DNA of 64,000 bases from Madurella fahalii (Eukaryota; Ascomycota; Sordariomycetes; Sordariales): assembly GCA_029876055.1 (NCBI GenBank), contig CM056875.1, forward strand, positions 8,829,001 through 8,893,000, given 5' to 3'. The notes beneath the pieces are model-generated. The model saw only the letters and a program-made list of their open reading frames with translations. It made no database searches and was not told the DNA's origin. Below, piece by piece: positions 21,120 to 33,029 of this stretch. Every line of letters starts with the position of its first letter. The first letter of the stretch is position 1. The translations under genes were made by a program, and so were the position numbers.

Positions 21120-22194
21120 AGCCCGTCAGCAATGACAACCATCGTAAATTGGGTACCAAACAGATGATACGAGGAAAAGTCTTTCTTTTCCCCGCTGGGG
21201 AAATCGCATGGTTTGTTTATCAGAGGTTGGCACACCGACGTGTCAACAGAACTGAGCACGCTAGTGGTCGGAGGCTGAACTATCGGATGCGCGTGGGACG
21301 GCGCTGACCCAAGGGCTGTCCTTGGCAGGTTGCCGTGAACCAAAACGGAATGGTCACGCCAGCAGGCCCAATCCAGACCAGACACTACAAGGAGGGGAAA
21401 ATCATTGGGCTACTGTGGGTGAGAAGTGCTGTTAGACGGTACTGTGCATAACTTTATCGTATCAGTATAGCTTTTTGTATATGACGGGGTAATTAACACC
21501 TAATTACCTTGCCAGGGACAGCTGGAGTGGTCTTTCTCTGCCACCGTTGACATTGTGCCCAGCGCTAGCAGTTGGCAATATTGCGACACCCGGCATGTAC
21601 AACATTATGACAACGTCATCTATTCGCCGGGATATATCACTGCTTAGTTGGAGACTGCGGAAATCCGACCCGCGTTGGACGGTTGTAAATGTAAAGGGGA
21701 GTAAGAGGCTCCCATCTCTGCCCAGGCATCCCAATAAGTACTACTGGGTATTTCTACGATAGTCGGCCCCATTGCGCTAAGTTAAAAAACGCGGCGAATC
21801 GGAGCCTCATCAATATAAACCAAGTTTCTGAGGGCAACTCTTGTTAAATTACTATTCGACAATGAAGGGGACCGGTGAGCACTTGAACCCAACTCTGCCC
21901 GTCGCTCAGACACCAACCCCTTAGATTGACTGGCACGCATGGTTTGAAACAAAGGGCCGTATCTTGAATTTATATCGTCATTATTCGTCTTTCTTGGACA
22001 AGACTGCCTAGACCCGATACATAAAGCAATGTCGCTAGCCGTGCCAATGTTATATACTAACAGAAGATTGAAATCTGGGCACCCCTGAAGATCCCCATGT
22101 CTCACCACTACATTTCTCTAATCATCATCATCACCTTCTCCTTCGAAATGCCATGCCGTAAATATCATCCTTCATCATGGGCCATATACGAGAC
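21120..22194. other. Intergenic region, about 1.1 kb
   Basis: May contain a first exon and the promoter of the membrane-protein gene (about 21120-21400). The rest is AT-richer and shows no gene. A repeated TCATCA stretch lies near 22120-22130, just beyond the M43 protease stop. Confidence 0.5.
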
Positions 22195-23153
22195 CTAATT
22201 ATTGGCACGGTAGGTGGTGTAGAAGCTCATCATGCGAGACTGCTGGCCGACGGTGAACTCCTCGTAGCAAGAACTGGAACAGAAGTTAGCAGATCCGTGC
22301 CAAATAAAAGCCGCCGATGTACTCACTCCCAAGAGTAGTCCATGTAGTTGTGAATGGGGTCGACACCCGCATGCTCCGGGCACGAGTCACGGCCAACGGG
22401 GCAGCCGCTCGTGGGGCTTCCCTGGGCAGGCGTGTCGGAGACGGAGTCGCCGTCGCCATTGCAGCCGCCCTGGAAGGTGTGATAGAGACCAAACCAATGA
22501 CCGACCTCGTGGGTGGCGGTGTGGCCAAGGTCAAAGTTCGTGGAGCTGCCGCCGGGCACGGTACTGTACAGGACTGTGCAGCCGTCGCGGATGTATTCCG
22601 TCGACCCGGGCGTGACCGATTGCGGGAAATAGCAGTACCCTAGGTTGAAGCCCATGTCCGCGAGGAAGTAGATGTTGAGCGTGCTGTAGGTACCCTCGCG
22701 GAGCGTCTCCTTCATTGTCATCTCGTAGCCGTTGCCATCCGCGGCCCAGTCGGCATTAACGGTGCGCGTGGTGCCCTTTAGGTCGAACTGGATGCCGTGT
22801 GGCGCATAGGCCGCGTTGAGCGTCTCGAGCTGCGCCGTGAGCATTTCGTCCTAGAGTTGTGTCAGAAACTATGGAGCCGGACGTAGGTTGTTGGCTCCTA
22901 CAGTGAGGTACCCTCCTTCCAGCGTGTCCGACGCGGCGACAACATGGAAGTAGGTCTCAATGGTCGTCGTGGTCTGGATGGAGAAGTTGCCGGAGGCGGC
23001 GGCAGCGGCCTCCTGGGCGGCAAAGCCCTGCGAGATCTTGATGTGCTCGGCATCCGGCTCCGGTGCAGCACAACCGAAGTCTCTCAACTGCCTGGGAGCA
23101 GCAAAGACGGACTGGGCCGCGACGGCGGCAAGGGCAAGCGGGGTGAAGCGCAT
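22195..23153 (-). CDS. Secreted M43 (pappalysin-like) zinc metalloprotease
   Basis: Extracellular metzincin protease. Signal peptide MRFTPLALAAVAAQSVFA, then a short pro-region. Three exons: 23153-22902, 22850-22327, 22273-22195; introns 22901-22851 (GTAGGA...CTAG, 51 nt) and 22326-22274 (GTGAGT...CAG, 53 nt); spliced 855 nt, 284 aa, normal for fungal members. The zinc motif THEVGHWFGLYHTF (HExxHxxGxxH, about residues 198-208) is intact. Further family marks: LNIYFLADMG, FPQS, GCTVLYSTVPGGSSTNFDLG, the Cys pair CPVGRDSCPEHAGVDPIHNYMDYS with the Met-turn, then SCYEEFTVGQQSRM at the C-terminus. Fungal relatives are secreted proteases used in nutrition and sometimes host interaction; I infer the same general role. 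Confidence 0.94.
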
Positions 23154-26100
23154 GTTGAGCAGGGATGGACAGGGCAGGTCAATATGAGAGGCTGGGCAAT
23201 CTACTCGAATAGATTAAGCGGCTGTTGTCAACCTCCGCCTAGCAAAAGTGTGGAATGTGGACCCTACTTATATAGTAATGAACAAGCTGACGACTACTTC
23301 ACTCCTCAACTCCATATCAAACCCCCCTGACAGACCAGGTCGGCCAGCTTGACATCGTCGAGTTCTCGGCCACTATGGCAAATTCCGGAAGGTCGAGGTA
23401 GAACGCGGCCCTCTGCCCGGGTCACGATTAGCCATGCCGCAATCCGGCGTGAACCATGGAGGCAACTTGGTCAACTTCACAAGTTCCTTCCCGATCGGAT
23501 CTCCAGTGTTTGTCTGCCTTCGGCCGAGTCCGTGACAACGGGCAGACCGCTCTCATTGGCTTCCTTCTCCGTCTCTCCGCCGATGTATGGCCATTTGGAT
23601 TCTCGGCCTGGGTCCTGGGTCGCAAATAACGTCCAACTGCGCCACCGCCGAGGGAAATAGGAGATCCAGAAAGTCCAAGGTGGGCGCCTTGGCCGGCCAT
23701 CCCCTCGGGCTGGCCCAGCGAATTCAGACCGACCCCGGCAGCCTATACGTGACATCTAAGCAGCGCCGGGATTGGATATTCTACAAAACCAAAACGGCTT
23801 TCGTGCCCGTGACTACCCGGTACTTGGAGCCGCCAAGCCCGGAATCCACGGAGCCTAGGTGGAACCTCACGGCACTCGATTACGACCTCCCCAATCGGGC
23901 AGCTGCCGAGATGACAGTGCCAAGATAAAGCCTCGGTTTCTCGTTCGCATAGTGCCATTGGGCTATGATTTAGGCAGGAGTTCTAAGACTGTTGCGACGT
24001 TATACTGGGGTTTGCAGCCCTGGGTCTAAGGGAAGGGGGGCTATGTGATCCAAGGTCGCAGCGCTTACTCAGATATCAGCTTCTCACAGAAGCACTCACC
24101 TCAGGTAATAGACGGCTAGTTGCCCTCGGAATTCACCGCTCCTATCGCTCGGAATCCCCCTGGACCATCGATAATCTGCTGCTTTGGTGCTCGACTCAAC
24201 ACCCCTTGATCACGCACCTAAATGCGCTCACGGTAATTCGCCTTCCATCTTGAGTTTTCCGCGCCTTTCTCGAGCGTCCCATTCTCGCTGCAAGCCGCCT
24301 TTAGCAGCTGATCCTGATGAACGGTCGTTCGGCCTTGCAGCACTCAGCCACTGGACGTTGATTTGTACTTGCCATTCAGGGGCGAGTCCATGCGAATCCT
24401 TCTCGTACCGGAAAATCAACACATTGAATTTGCGCACCCCACTATGCCAGACACATCTATTAGCGTTTGTGCTATCGCAAGGTTGCTACATCTGTGGCGA
24501 CTGTGTTAGCGTCTGGGTTGCCGACACCAGGCCGCCGGCCGCCGGCCGCGAAGCCGTCCAGCTGTCTCATGATATGGTGGCAAAGGAGCTTTGGCGCAAA
24601 TTTCAATGCGGGGGAAGTACATGAAAACCATGGTTTCAGGTTACTCCAACTTAAAATTTACTCAGCAGGCTGGAGTTGAACAAGGCTATCCTCGACGGTT
24701 TCTGACAACTAATAATCTGCCGCCCCCGGCCCCCTCCTTTTTCTGCCTGGTGTCATCCAACATGCAATGGGCCGTGTGGTGTTCAGAAGTGAGAGCATCT
24801 CATCCGTGGCCTCAACTTTGGCAGGTCTTGCCGAACCCACAGTCATTCCGCAAGCCATCAGCGCCTTGGCTAACCCAAATTGCATAGGCCCATGTTCCCA
24901 TTCTCGGGTTCACCTTCAACTTCTCCTCATCAAATATATATCGCCCGTTCGTAGCCAACCATTACTCACTTTGATATTATCCAGGATTTCCTACTAAGCA
25001 GGAGAGTGGTACCCTCCTTGGCAACGGTAATGGTATGCATATAGTACCGCAGCTTCCCTCACTCAAATTCAGGTTTGAACTCATGACTGTCGAACGCATT
25101 GTCTAAAGTGCTCGAACGCGCACAACACATTGACTGAACCGGCCCGTCTCGTCAATGACAAATCGTCGGTTTGAACTAGGCGGCTGGGTATTGTTCGTTG
25201 AGTGCCGGCTTTGCACGAGTCGTCTGGAGAGCCGGTGCCTGTGCAACAGTGAGCCCTCGAGGCGGGCACTATGCGGGATTTGGTATTTCGTGCCATCCGT
25301 GCCCCTAACCTGCTCACCAGGATGTCCCCCTACGGCACTGCATCAATAGAGCTCCTGTTATGCCACATGCCGGGATATGCATCCGCGGCCCGCCTTGAGC
25401 GTCTCCCGCGAATCGCGCTCGGAGGGGCTCGGCCGCGCCCCAGTCCTCTTTGCTGCGCGTAGTACAGCGTCTGCAGTAGTATTGAAGGACCACGACCCTG
25501 TCGTCAACACGATCGAGCCAATCAGATACACACTGTTGTCGTGCCGGGGCTGCCGGAAGGGCGTGGGCTCGGTGTAGTTCGCGCACGCCTCCAAGTCGAC
25601 AATTGTGCGGTTGTGCTCGATCTTGAGAATGTGCCAAGCAGGCCGGTTATGATGTTGGTGGTCTTGCTGTTTCCGATGTAAGTAAAACCATCGGCAATGT
25701 TCTGGAACAGGCCGGCTTGCCCATGCTGAGACCTAGGAGGTACTCGCCAACCATCTAGAAGAAGGTCTCCGGGAATGCCAACAGGGGTTGCTAATAATTA
25801 ATAGTTATCATCGCCAATTGTTTGCTGGGGGTGGTGACGCGAGTAACACTTTTGAGCTTCTGAATAAGGGGCCGTCAGTGAAAGGGTCAAGCTTGGATTG
25901 CGGGGCCACTCAAGGCGCAGTTCGCTTATTTTGAGATCTACATCATACATGGCTGGTTCTTCCATATGCAACGGCCAGAACGTTTGCCGTGGCCACTTCA
26001 GCTTGGCGGTGGGCAGTGGTCGACGTCTGTCTGCGTGATATGCTACTAAATAGTACCTGAATTAGTCAACCGCACCGTATCTGGCCCTGAACCACATCTC

Positions 26101-26649
26101 GGCACAACTGTGCGTGCATAGAGCGGGTAGTGATCTTCTAACCGTGTCAGCTTTCGCAAAGGGTAGAGCATCGCAAAATTACAGTATTTTCTTCGACGTG
26201 GAACCGTGGGATACCAATGGGAAACTCAGTACCCACGTCACGTCCCCGATGGATATGTGATTGAAGCATTACTCCCCATGCCCGGAGGGAATCGCAATTG
26301 ATTGACGAGTTCTGCGTCGCGAACCCCGTTCTCTGGTTGGGACTTTGGGCGAGACCTTTAGTAGTACTGTCCTGCTGGAAGCGAAGAACTGGCCCCGACC
26401 GAGTCCTAAGGATGACGGCCTCTTAGTCTACTGTAAGTGTCGCTTTGTTTTGTACTACTAGAGTTGCCCCGAACACACAGGGAGAATACCCTCGTTACCA
26501 GCAATACCAGGTAATCACGTATAGCCATGCGCATGTTGTCTCGGCGTAACAACCCGTACCCAGTATTTGCACTTGTCTATCTCGAACAGAGTTATGGCTT
26601 GCTAACCTCCGCCCCACCATCTCCCTTATCTATATTCGCTTTTTCCGAT
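23154..26649. other. Long intergenic region, 3.5 kb
   Basis: No intact gene recognised. It contains a possible gene relic at about 25358-25790 (separate entry) and a short GC-rich GCCGCCGG repetition near 24533-24550. Other open frames are short and motif-free. Confidence 0.5.
25358..25790 (-). pseudogene. Possible gene relic, unidentified, frame broken near 25620
   Basis: Reading the minus strand, one frame (about 25790-25620) gives AGLFQNIADGFTYIGNS and a hydrophobic ITGLLG stretch. An adjacent frame (about 25630-25358) gives LKIEHNRTIVDLEACANYTE and VYLIGSIVLTTGSWSFN. Together they look like consecutive pieces of one protein with a broken frame, containing N-glycosylation sites and a hydrophobic segment as in a secreted or membrane protein. 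No start, no further exons and no identifiable family. Could also be a spliced gene fragment. Confidence 0.3.
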
Positions 26650-28412
26650 CTAAGTGGGCTTGTACTCGTCGTGAGTGATCTCCCCGCTCCCTGTTCCCGA
26701 CCCGTCCATTTTACCACCGGGCCTCACAGCCCCTCCCTTCTGCTGCAAATGCCTCTGGTGCTCCTCGGTCTTCTCATAGTCGACCAACAACTCCCCGTTC
26801 TTGCCATACCACTTGGGCTCAATCTTGGCCTGGTGTGCGACGCTAAATACGCCCTTCCAGCCGTCACCAACTTTGTGGAAGATGTTATCCATCTCCTCGA
26901 GCGAGCGATAGGCCGTCTCAGGATAAAAGAAGTAGACGCACGGCACCATAAAGGCGTTGATGACGGCGAAGATGATATACGTCTGGTATCCAATGTTCTC
27001 GAACGCAATCGGCGTGATCATGACAACTATGAAATTGAAGATCCAGTTAGCCGAGGTCGAGAGGGCGTTTGCCGGAGCGCGGATGCGTAGCGGCACAATT
27101 TCTGCCGGGTACAGCCACGTCATGCCGAGCCAGCCAATGGCGAAGAATGTGTTGAAGACGAAGAGGAAGACGATGCCGGCGATCTGGAAACCCGTCTCCG
27201 TGCGCGAGTTAACACCAGCCAGAATAGCCATGGTTGCCGCCTGCCCAACAGCGCCAAAGAGCATCAGCTTGCGGCGGCCGACGCGCTCGACCAGGAAGAC
27301 GGCTGGCCAGGAGGCGATGAAGTATTCCGTCCCATTTAGCGCAGCCAATAGCCGTGACATAAAATCAGTCATTCCGAGGCCTGAGTAGATAACAGCAGCA
27401 TAATATGTAATTAGATTGATCCCCGATATCTGCTGGAAGACCTGGTTGAAGTAGGCCAGCATGGTCCTGTGCAGATTGCGGTTCTTGTCCATAGTGAAGA
27501 GGTCGACAAAGGTGCCCTTTGACATTTCCAAGACAGTCTCCTTGATGGCGAGGAACTCGACTTCGACGATGTGGTCCGTCACTTCGGCATCCTCAAGCGC
27601 GGCGATGACCTCCTTCGCTTCGTCCTCACGGCCCTTGAGGATTAGCCACCGCGGAGACTCGGGAAGGAAGGGGATGAAGATGAGGATGATGATGCAGAAA
27701 ACGAGTTGGAAGGCGAGCGGGAAGCGCCAGGCTACGGAGCCAGGGGCGAAGCTCAGGCCGAGGTCAATCCAGTAGCTGATCATGATGCCGCCCGTAATGA
27801 GGGCCCCCTCGATCATGACCATCTTGCCTCGCTTGTGCGCTTTGGACGTCTCGGACTGCCATGTTGGTACCTAGTACTTCGACGTCAGCAACTCTAACCC
27901 TCGTGCTTAATCCTTCCCGAGCCACCAGGAACCGAGACTCACGGTTGATGTATTCGCGCCATTACCCAACCCGGTTATAATTCTCCCGATGATGAAATGC
28001 TCAAGCGTCGTGGCACTGGCCTGCAGGATAGCGCCGATAACCATGACGCTCGTGCCAAGCATGATGACACGCTTGCGGCCGAGGGGGTTGCCAATGAAGA
28101 TGGTGATGAGAGCTCCAATGAAGCACCCGAGATTGTATGACGCGACGGCGATGCCCTGATAAGTCGAGCGCAATCCTGCCTCCCCGGGGGGCCGGCGTTT
28201 GGGTTGATCATGGGGAAGGCGTCGAGGAAGACATCAAGGGTGAGGATACCACCCATGACTCCTTGATCTGAAGCATGCCCTGTTAGTGAGGCGATGGCAA
28301 GAGGGGCTTTGGAGCGCATCGTACCATATCCGAAGAGAAGGAAGTCGGTTCCCGCAATGGTGCCCACAGCCAGGTTCAGGCCTTGACCCCTGAGCCCGAG
28401 GAACTTCTTCAT
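26650..28412 (-). CDS. MFS sugar transporter (lactose permease/hexose transporter type), frame broken at a homopolymer
   Basis: Twelve-helix sugar porter of the plasma membrane. Exon 1 28412-28325 (MKKFLGLRGQ, TIAGTDFLLFGY), intron 28324-28268 (GTACGA...CAG), exon 2 28267-27943 (DQGVMGGILTLDVFLDAFPM, later STYQGIAVASYNLGCF, GRKRVIM, ITGLGNGANTST), intron 27942-27871 (GTGAGT...TACTAG), exon 3 27870-26650. Sugar-porter marks include GRKR between helices 2 and 3, PESPRWL, FQQISGINLITYY, RVGRRKL and PETAYRSLEEMD. Within exon 2 the frame changes at the CCCCCCGGGG run (28182-28194): as given, translation from 28412 leaves the transporter frame and stops. A 53-nt intron could formally bridge it, but would delete family-conserved spacing, so a one-base loss is more likely. 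Substrate (lactose, cellobiose, hexose) cannot be told. Confidence 0.85.
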
Positions 28413-30006
28413 GGTGTCCTCTGTACTATCAGTAACGTGGCACCCGAATGGGAAACGACGGATCCGAGGATCAGGATGCGTGAGTGGCAGAAATCGCCGG
28501 TACCTTAGGGGATACGGGACGAAGGGGGTGATGGCACGTATATATCTCTGCCGTGTGAGGCAAATAAGATATTCATAAGCCGTCTCCCTCGCTGGCTTAG
28601 TCAGACTGTCCTTGCAGAATCTCTGGGATCAACGCTGCAATGCAACGGCCCATGGATTCAGTCGGGTGTGGGATCGCATGTTTTGTGGGGATCGCGGGAG
28701 GAACAGGCGGGAATGAGGGGCTCCGGATTCGCTGAATGGGAGTCGATGGAGAGATAGAAGATGGGGTGTGTCAGGGGATGCGAACACTAGTCTAAGTATG
28801 AGACGACGGGTAGCCCGATCAAATGGTGGCCGTTGACGGGTTCTACTGGACACTTAGTATCTCTTCATATTCCCTTCCTCTTCTCCCTCTCCATTTCCTT
28901 TTTTGGTGCGTTTCTGTCGCCATTCGGTCCCTCCGCCGGTCACACGACATAGACTACTAATTCATGGTCCGCTGGCCCTAACAAGCGCTTATTACCGTCC
29001 CGCGTCGGGACGGCTTGCCTCCGGAAATCCCGTGCCGGTCCCAGCGCGGAGGATCCTGGCTACCGGATCCGGTGGGGTTCCTATGACGACAGCCGAGAGA
29101 TCGTCGCCTGCTCCCCCACCGCAATCACCATTACAATGTCCGGGCCTATACCCGAATTGGTATCCCGAGCCGGTATAAGAGGGCCCGGGGTTGACCAGCG
29201 GCAGTCTAGCGGGAATACCGAGGCAGCGGTTATTCAAGAGGCGGTTCTAAAACGACCGGCGAGCGATGGGATTCAACATCTGTTCCCCCCTCCCCCGCGC
29301 CGGGGCCAGAGGCTAGGCCGTACGCTTACATCCTGCTGTCCGTCCCGAGCTATGCCATACAAGGTTAACCCAGTAGGGATTGGTTTACCGATCCGGGTGA
29401 ATAAAACTTTGACCTTTGGAGACCCAACAGGAGCGTACTTTGCCGAGTCGGAGGTACGGGACCAGGTGCTGTCGGGGACGGGAGGCCAAGCCAGCCGGAA
29501 CAGGTCTTGGTGAAACAAAACAAAAGAAAACAAACAAAAAGAAAGGAAAGAAAAAGAAAAAGAGAAGAGAGAAAAGAAAAAGGAGGTACGTTATTGGCGT
29601 GTATTCCCCTCCAGTTGTTTATTTTGTACGACTGATTATATTATACGGAAATGATGGTTGGAATAATTTGGAATAATTCGTACTTGGATATAGAGCGTGG
29701 CTCCCCGCCATTCTGTGAGGTGAGGTCTTCGTTCGATACTCCGAGTGGATTTATTCCAGAAGGCAAAATATACCTGAAGCAGCAACTTGCGCAGCGATAT
29801 GTTCTTTCGCCCATACCTTTCCACCCCGTAGCGTGTGATCTTCGAAGGTCGCCTGGAACGGTACTACTTGAAGGAGCTAACCGAACAACAACACGCCGAG
29901 AGAATCATCAGCATGTGGAGAAGATGAGGTGCCGAAACGAGTGTCCAGGGACCAGTCCCTGTAGCCAATCAATTATCCCACATCCCGCTAAGCCGGTTGC
30001 TTTAAT
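28413..30006. other. Intergenic region, 1.6 kb
   Basis: Promoter side of the sugar transporter, then spacer. Holds a purine-rich A/G tract (about 29514-29585). No gene recognised. Confidence 0.55.
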
Positions 30007-31596
30007 CTAAGTTGTCTCCATCTCCCCAGTTGCCGACAACTCTCGCTTCGCCTTTGCCGTTACAGCAAGCCGTACGCCAAATCCCAAGTTAACAAGTAGA
30101 AGCAGAACACCCAAGCCGATGAGAACACAACCGCTAACGCGGAAAAATGGTGAATCCAACCCCTTGCCGAGCAATATCGACAGAATGGCCAGGACTGTTA
30201 TCGGAGTGACCATGCCGTTCCACGAGGGGTTCCAGAACAGCTCTCTTCGGGAAAGGCGGTAAAAGACGGTGAAGAAAGCTAGGATCAGCCAGACTACCGT
30301 CATCCCTCCCATCAGGAGTACAAAGAGGACGCACCCCACCTCGAGCGTCGACATCCTCGTCAAGCCAGTAAGCATCACGGTTTCGTTGGCAATAGCCTGG
30401 TCGCCCGGCGCCACGGAACTGTCCCTCGTGGCAGCCACCGGTCCCAAGACCAACAGCGCGGCCGCACACTGCGCAAGCGGTTCGATGAGAGAAAACACTG
30501 CTGCCGTCTGCTCCGGCGGCGGCCATCCCGTCACAAGAATCATCTCATGCAGCAACACGGCGTATATGAACCCCGCCATAAACAGCGCCGCGCCCACGGC
30601 GCCGAACGAGAAGAGCACCATGGGCGCCGCCAGACCGGCCGAGAGGATCCTCTCTCCCGCCCCGCCGTCACCAGCCCCTTCTCTCCTCAGCGAAGCCAAC
30701 AACCCCCCGACAAACGCCACCATGCCCAGCCCGGAACAACAGACCACCAGCCCCACCAGCGGCGCGAACCTGCCCCCGGACGTACGACTCGTGCTGCGCG
30801 CGCGCGTCGACAACAGCATGACCAGCACGAAGAGGACGGTGGCCGCGGACCACGCGGCGGCGGCCCACCACGCGGCGTAGGCGGCCAGCGCGAGCGCGGG
30901 GGCCACCGCCCCGACCTTGCCCCCCTCGGCAGCGGCGAACCCGGCGAAGGCGGCGAGCAGCACCCACCCCGCCGGCCACGACGCGAGGTATCCCAGCTCG
31001 AGGCCGGAGGCGTCGCGCTCGCGGAGGGCGGCGCGCCGCGTGCGCCGCGGGTACAGCGCCAGGCGGAGCACGAAGACCAGCGAGACGGGCACGTGCAGCG
31101 ACAGCGCGCCGAGGTACAGCGCCGTGGAGAGCGGGACCGCCGCGCCGAAGGCGATGCCTGCTGCCGGCAGCAGGCGGAGGGCCAGGGCGAGCGTCGCTAG
31201 GGAGGTTGCTGGGGTGAACCTTGGTGCCGGGTTAGTGATATGGGGTTTACCTACGTATGAAGCGGAAGAGAGGGGTGGAGGGGTGGAGGGAGGGAATGGC
31301 AAAACGTACCAGAGTGGGGTGATTGCTTGCACGAGGGCTGATAGATACCGCGAGGTGCGTTGCATCGTGTGCCGCAAGGTAGGGTGTTTCTCCTTGAGCT
31401 TCATGTTTTGGGTGCGGGTGGCGGCCGACGAGTAGCTCTCGTGTCGCGTAGTGTGGTCTGGGAGGCTCCGGCTGCCGTTGGTTGGGCTTGCGGAGGGTGA
31501 CAGGCCGAAGAACTCGTGGATTTTGGTACTGTGCCGGGTGACGGTCTGGAGGATGATCTCCTCCCGCCAGCTGCGCTCGCTGAGACCCTGAGACAT
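30007..31596 (-). CDS. TDT/Ssu1-like multi-span membrane transporter (divergent)
   Basis: Hydrophobic protein with about nine or ten membrane segments after a polar N-terminus of about 85 residues. An intron at 31309-31220 (GTACGT...CACTAAC...AAG, 90 nt) is predicted; it is a multiple of three and stop-free, so the unspliced frame is also open. Spliced length 499 aa. Splicing joins ITPLW to FTPATSLATLAL. The family guess rests on the C-terminal half: GWPPPEQTAAVFSLIEPLAQ resembles the LPPxE...GPLGQ region of tellurite/dicarboxylate (TDT) and sulfite-efflux Ssu1 transporters, and RELFWNPSWNGMVTPITVLA resembles their late FNLGWWGxTFPxGV helix. The N-terminal helices are very Ala/Leu-rich and do not help. 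Likely an anion or sulfite/organic-acid transporter, at moderate to low certainty. Confidence 0.5.
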   Translation of the reverse strand: MSQGLSERSWREEIILQTVTRHSTKIHEFFGLSPSASPTNGSRSLPDHTTRHESYSSAATRTQNMKLKEKHPTLRHTMQRTSRYLSALVQAITPLWYVLPFPPSTPPPLSSASYVGKPHITNPAPRFTPATSLATLALALRLLPAAGIAFGAAVPLSTALYLGALSLHVPVSLVFVLRLALYPRRTRRAALRERDASGLELGYLASWPAGWVLLAAFAGFAAAEGGKVGAVAPALALAAYAAWWAAAAWSAATVLFVLVMLLSTRARSTSRTSGGRFAPLVGLVVCCSGLGMVAFVGGLLASLRREGAGDGGAGERILSAGLAAPMVLFSFGAVGAALFMAGFIYAVLLHEMILVTGWPPPEQTAAVFSLIEPLAQCAAALLVLGPVAATRDSSVAPGDQAIANETVMLTGLTRMSTLEVGCVLFVLLMGGMTVVWLILAFFTVFYRLSRRELFWNPSWNGMVTPITVLAILSILLGKGLDSPFFRVSGCVLIGLGVLLLLVNLGFGVRLAVTAKAKRELSATGEMETT

Positions 31597-32376
31597 TGTT
31601 GGGTCTTAAATGCGTGATGGGTTAGGGGGTGCAGTTGGGGGGGATGGCTTTATCGAGGCATTAGGGGTGTCGGTTGGGCGATGCATAAGTAGGTAGGTCA
31701 TCGATACAAGGCAACCATTAGTCATTACAAAGAAACGACATCATGATGAGAGTGGATACTTGAGCGGTGGTGGAACGATCAGGTACTATTGGTAATGCGA
31801 TGGTTGCTGGGAACTGACTCGGAGTTCCTGTGATGTCACACACTCTGGTGGTTGTGGCAACCGCGCACCGACAGATCTATCATTGAACTCAGGATCACAA
31901 CAGCGGCAGGGGCTAGAACCTCCTCCATCCATGGCTACCTAGTAATTACTCTGTATCAAGTCAGAGGCATGAGAGGTTTGGTATTAAATGCCTTACTTAC
32001 CGACGCAGTGAAGGTGGGTGGATATGGACTCGACGCAGCATTCATATTACCTAGCGGCATCGAGGGACACAACGAACTACACAACGGTGCCGACGCGGAC
32101 GACATGACAAAGCCTAGTTGCTTCTCGCATCGTCGTTCTATCCACTGTCGCCTGGAGATAATGATATCTAAGGGTAATCATAGCAAAGGCCCTCTCCCCG
32201 CGCCTAGCGGGTAGTACCACTGTGTCTAATTTCGTATGAAGTGTTGTACTATCGAACTTGAACTCAGACTTTTTTTTTCTGGTCGTTTGGGAATCGCTCA
32301 GGGGTATAATCAAAACAAGCCAAATCCTGCAACCGCAAAAGCCCCTGTCAATTCATCACCGAACACAGCCCCCCCC
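31597..32376. other. Intergenic region, 780 bases
   Basis: Promoter side of the TDT-like gene and 3' flank of the LURP-one-like gene. No gene seen. Confidence 0.6.
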
Positions 32377-33029
32377 TCACCGCTCATTCTTTTTCTCGTC
32401 TAGGCAGACACACATTGCCGCTAGCAGCGCCATATCGGCGCCCGGGGCCACCGTCAAATGGTATGTTTGTTGGCCAAAGATAAGCTCCCTCGCATTAATC
32501 AGCTTGCGATCGATGCGGGCGACGATGGCACCGGTAGCCTCTTCAACGATCTCGGCCGACGTGTCCAACCAGTTGCCCTTCATGAATAGCGCCACTTGCT
32601 GGCCGGTGCTAGGATTGACGAAAACTGCCCTGATCTTGGCGCCGACGACTGCAATCCCTGTTAGAACCGGCGCAGCCAGCCACGAGGAAGAAGCGAGGGT
32701 TACTCACGAGCAAATTTGCTCTTGACCTCCATGAGTTGCTGCCCACTTTGGTTCTCAAGCGCAAACGTGGTGTGGATGTGCAGGAGCTTCTTGGTGATGT
32801 CGAAGAGGTGCCTTTCGGAGCCATCGGGGAAACACTCCATGACAGACTTTCGGCCGTGGATCGAGAGTAAATGGCTCTTGACGCGCAGTCGCGGCCTGCC
32901 GTCGAGGTCCTTAACATCGAAGTTGTCGAGGAATCCTTCTTTCAGCACCAGCGTCACGGTTGTGTTATTGACGAATTGACCAAAGATGCCCAGCTGTTGA
33001 GGCAGCGGCGGGAGTTGATAGGCAGCCAT
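32377..33029 (-). CDS. LURP-one-related / Tubby C-terminal-like domain protein
   Basis: A 197-aa protein of the LOR (DUF567) family, a 12-strand beta barrel around a central helix related to Tubby C-terminal domains. Exons 33029-32708 and 32648-32377, intron 32707-32649 (GTGAGT...TCTAAC...TTGCAG, 59 nt); 594 nt in all. Family features: LVLKEGFLDNFDVKDLDGRPRLRVKSH, GRKSVMECFPDG, HLFDITKKLLHIHTTFAL, then VGAKIRAVFVNPSTGQQVAL, MKGNWLDTSAEIVEEATGAIVARIDRK, TYHLTVAPGADMALLAAMCVCLDE. The last stretch is the buried C-terminal helix. Start at 33029 (MAAYQLPPLPQQ); an in-frame upstream extension exists but is basic and not family-like. Cellular role unknown; Tubby-related folds often bind membrane phosphoinositides. 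Confidence 0.88.

Noticed and set aside
28180..28232. A 53-nt intron to explain the transporter frame change
   Set aside because: It would remove family-conserved residues between helices 1 and 2, and has a weak donor and no good branch site; a one-base loss at the homopolymer is simpler, though RNA data could overturn this.
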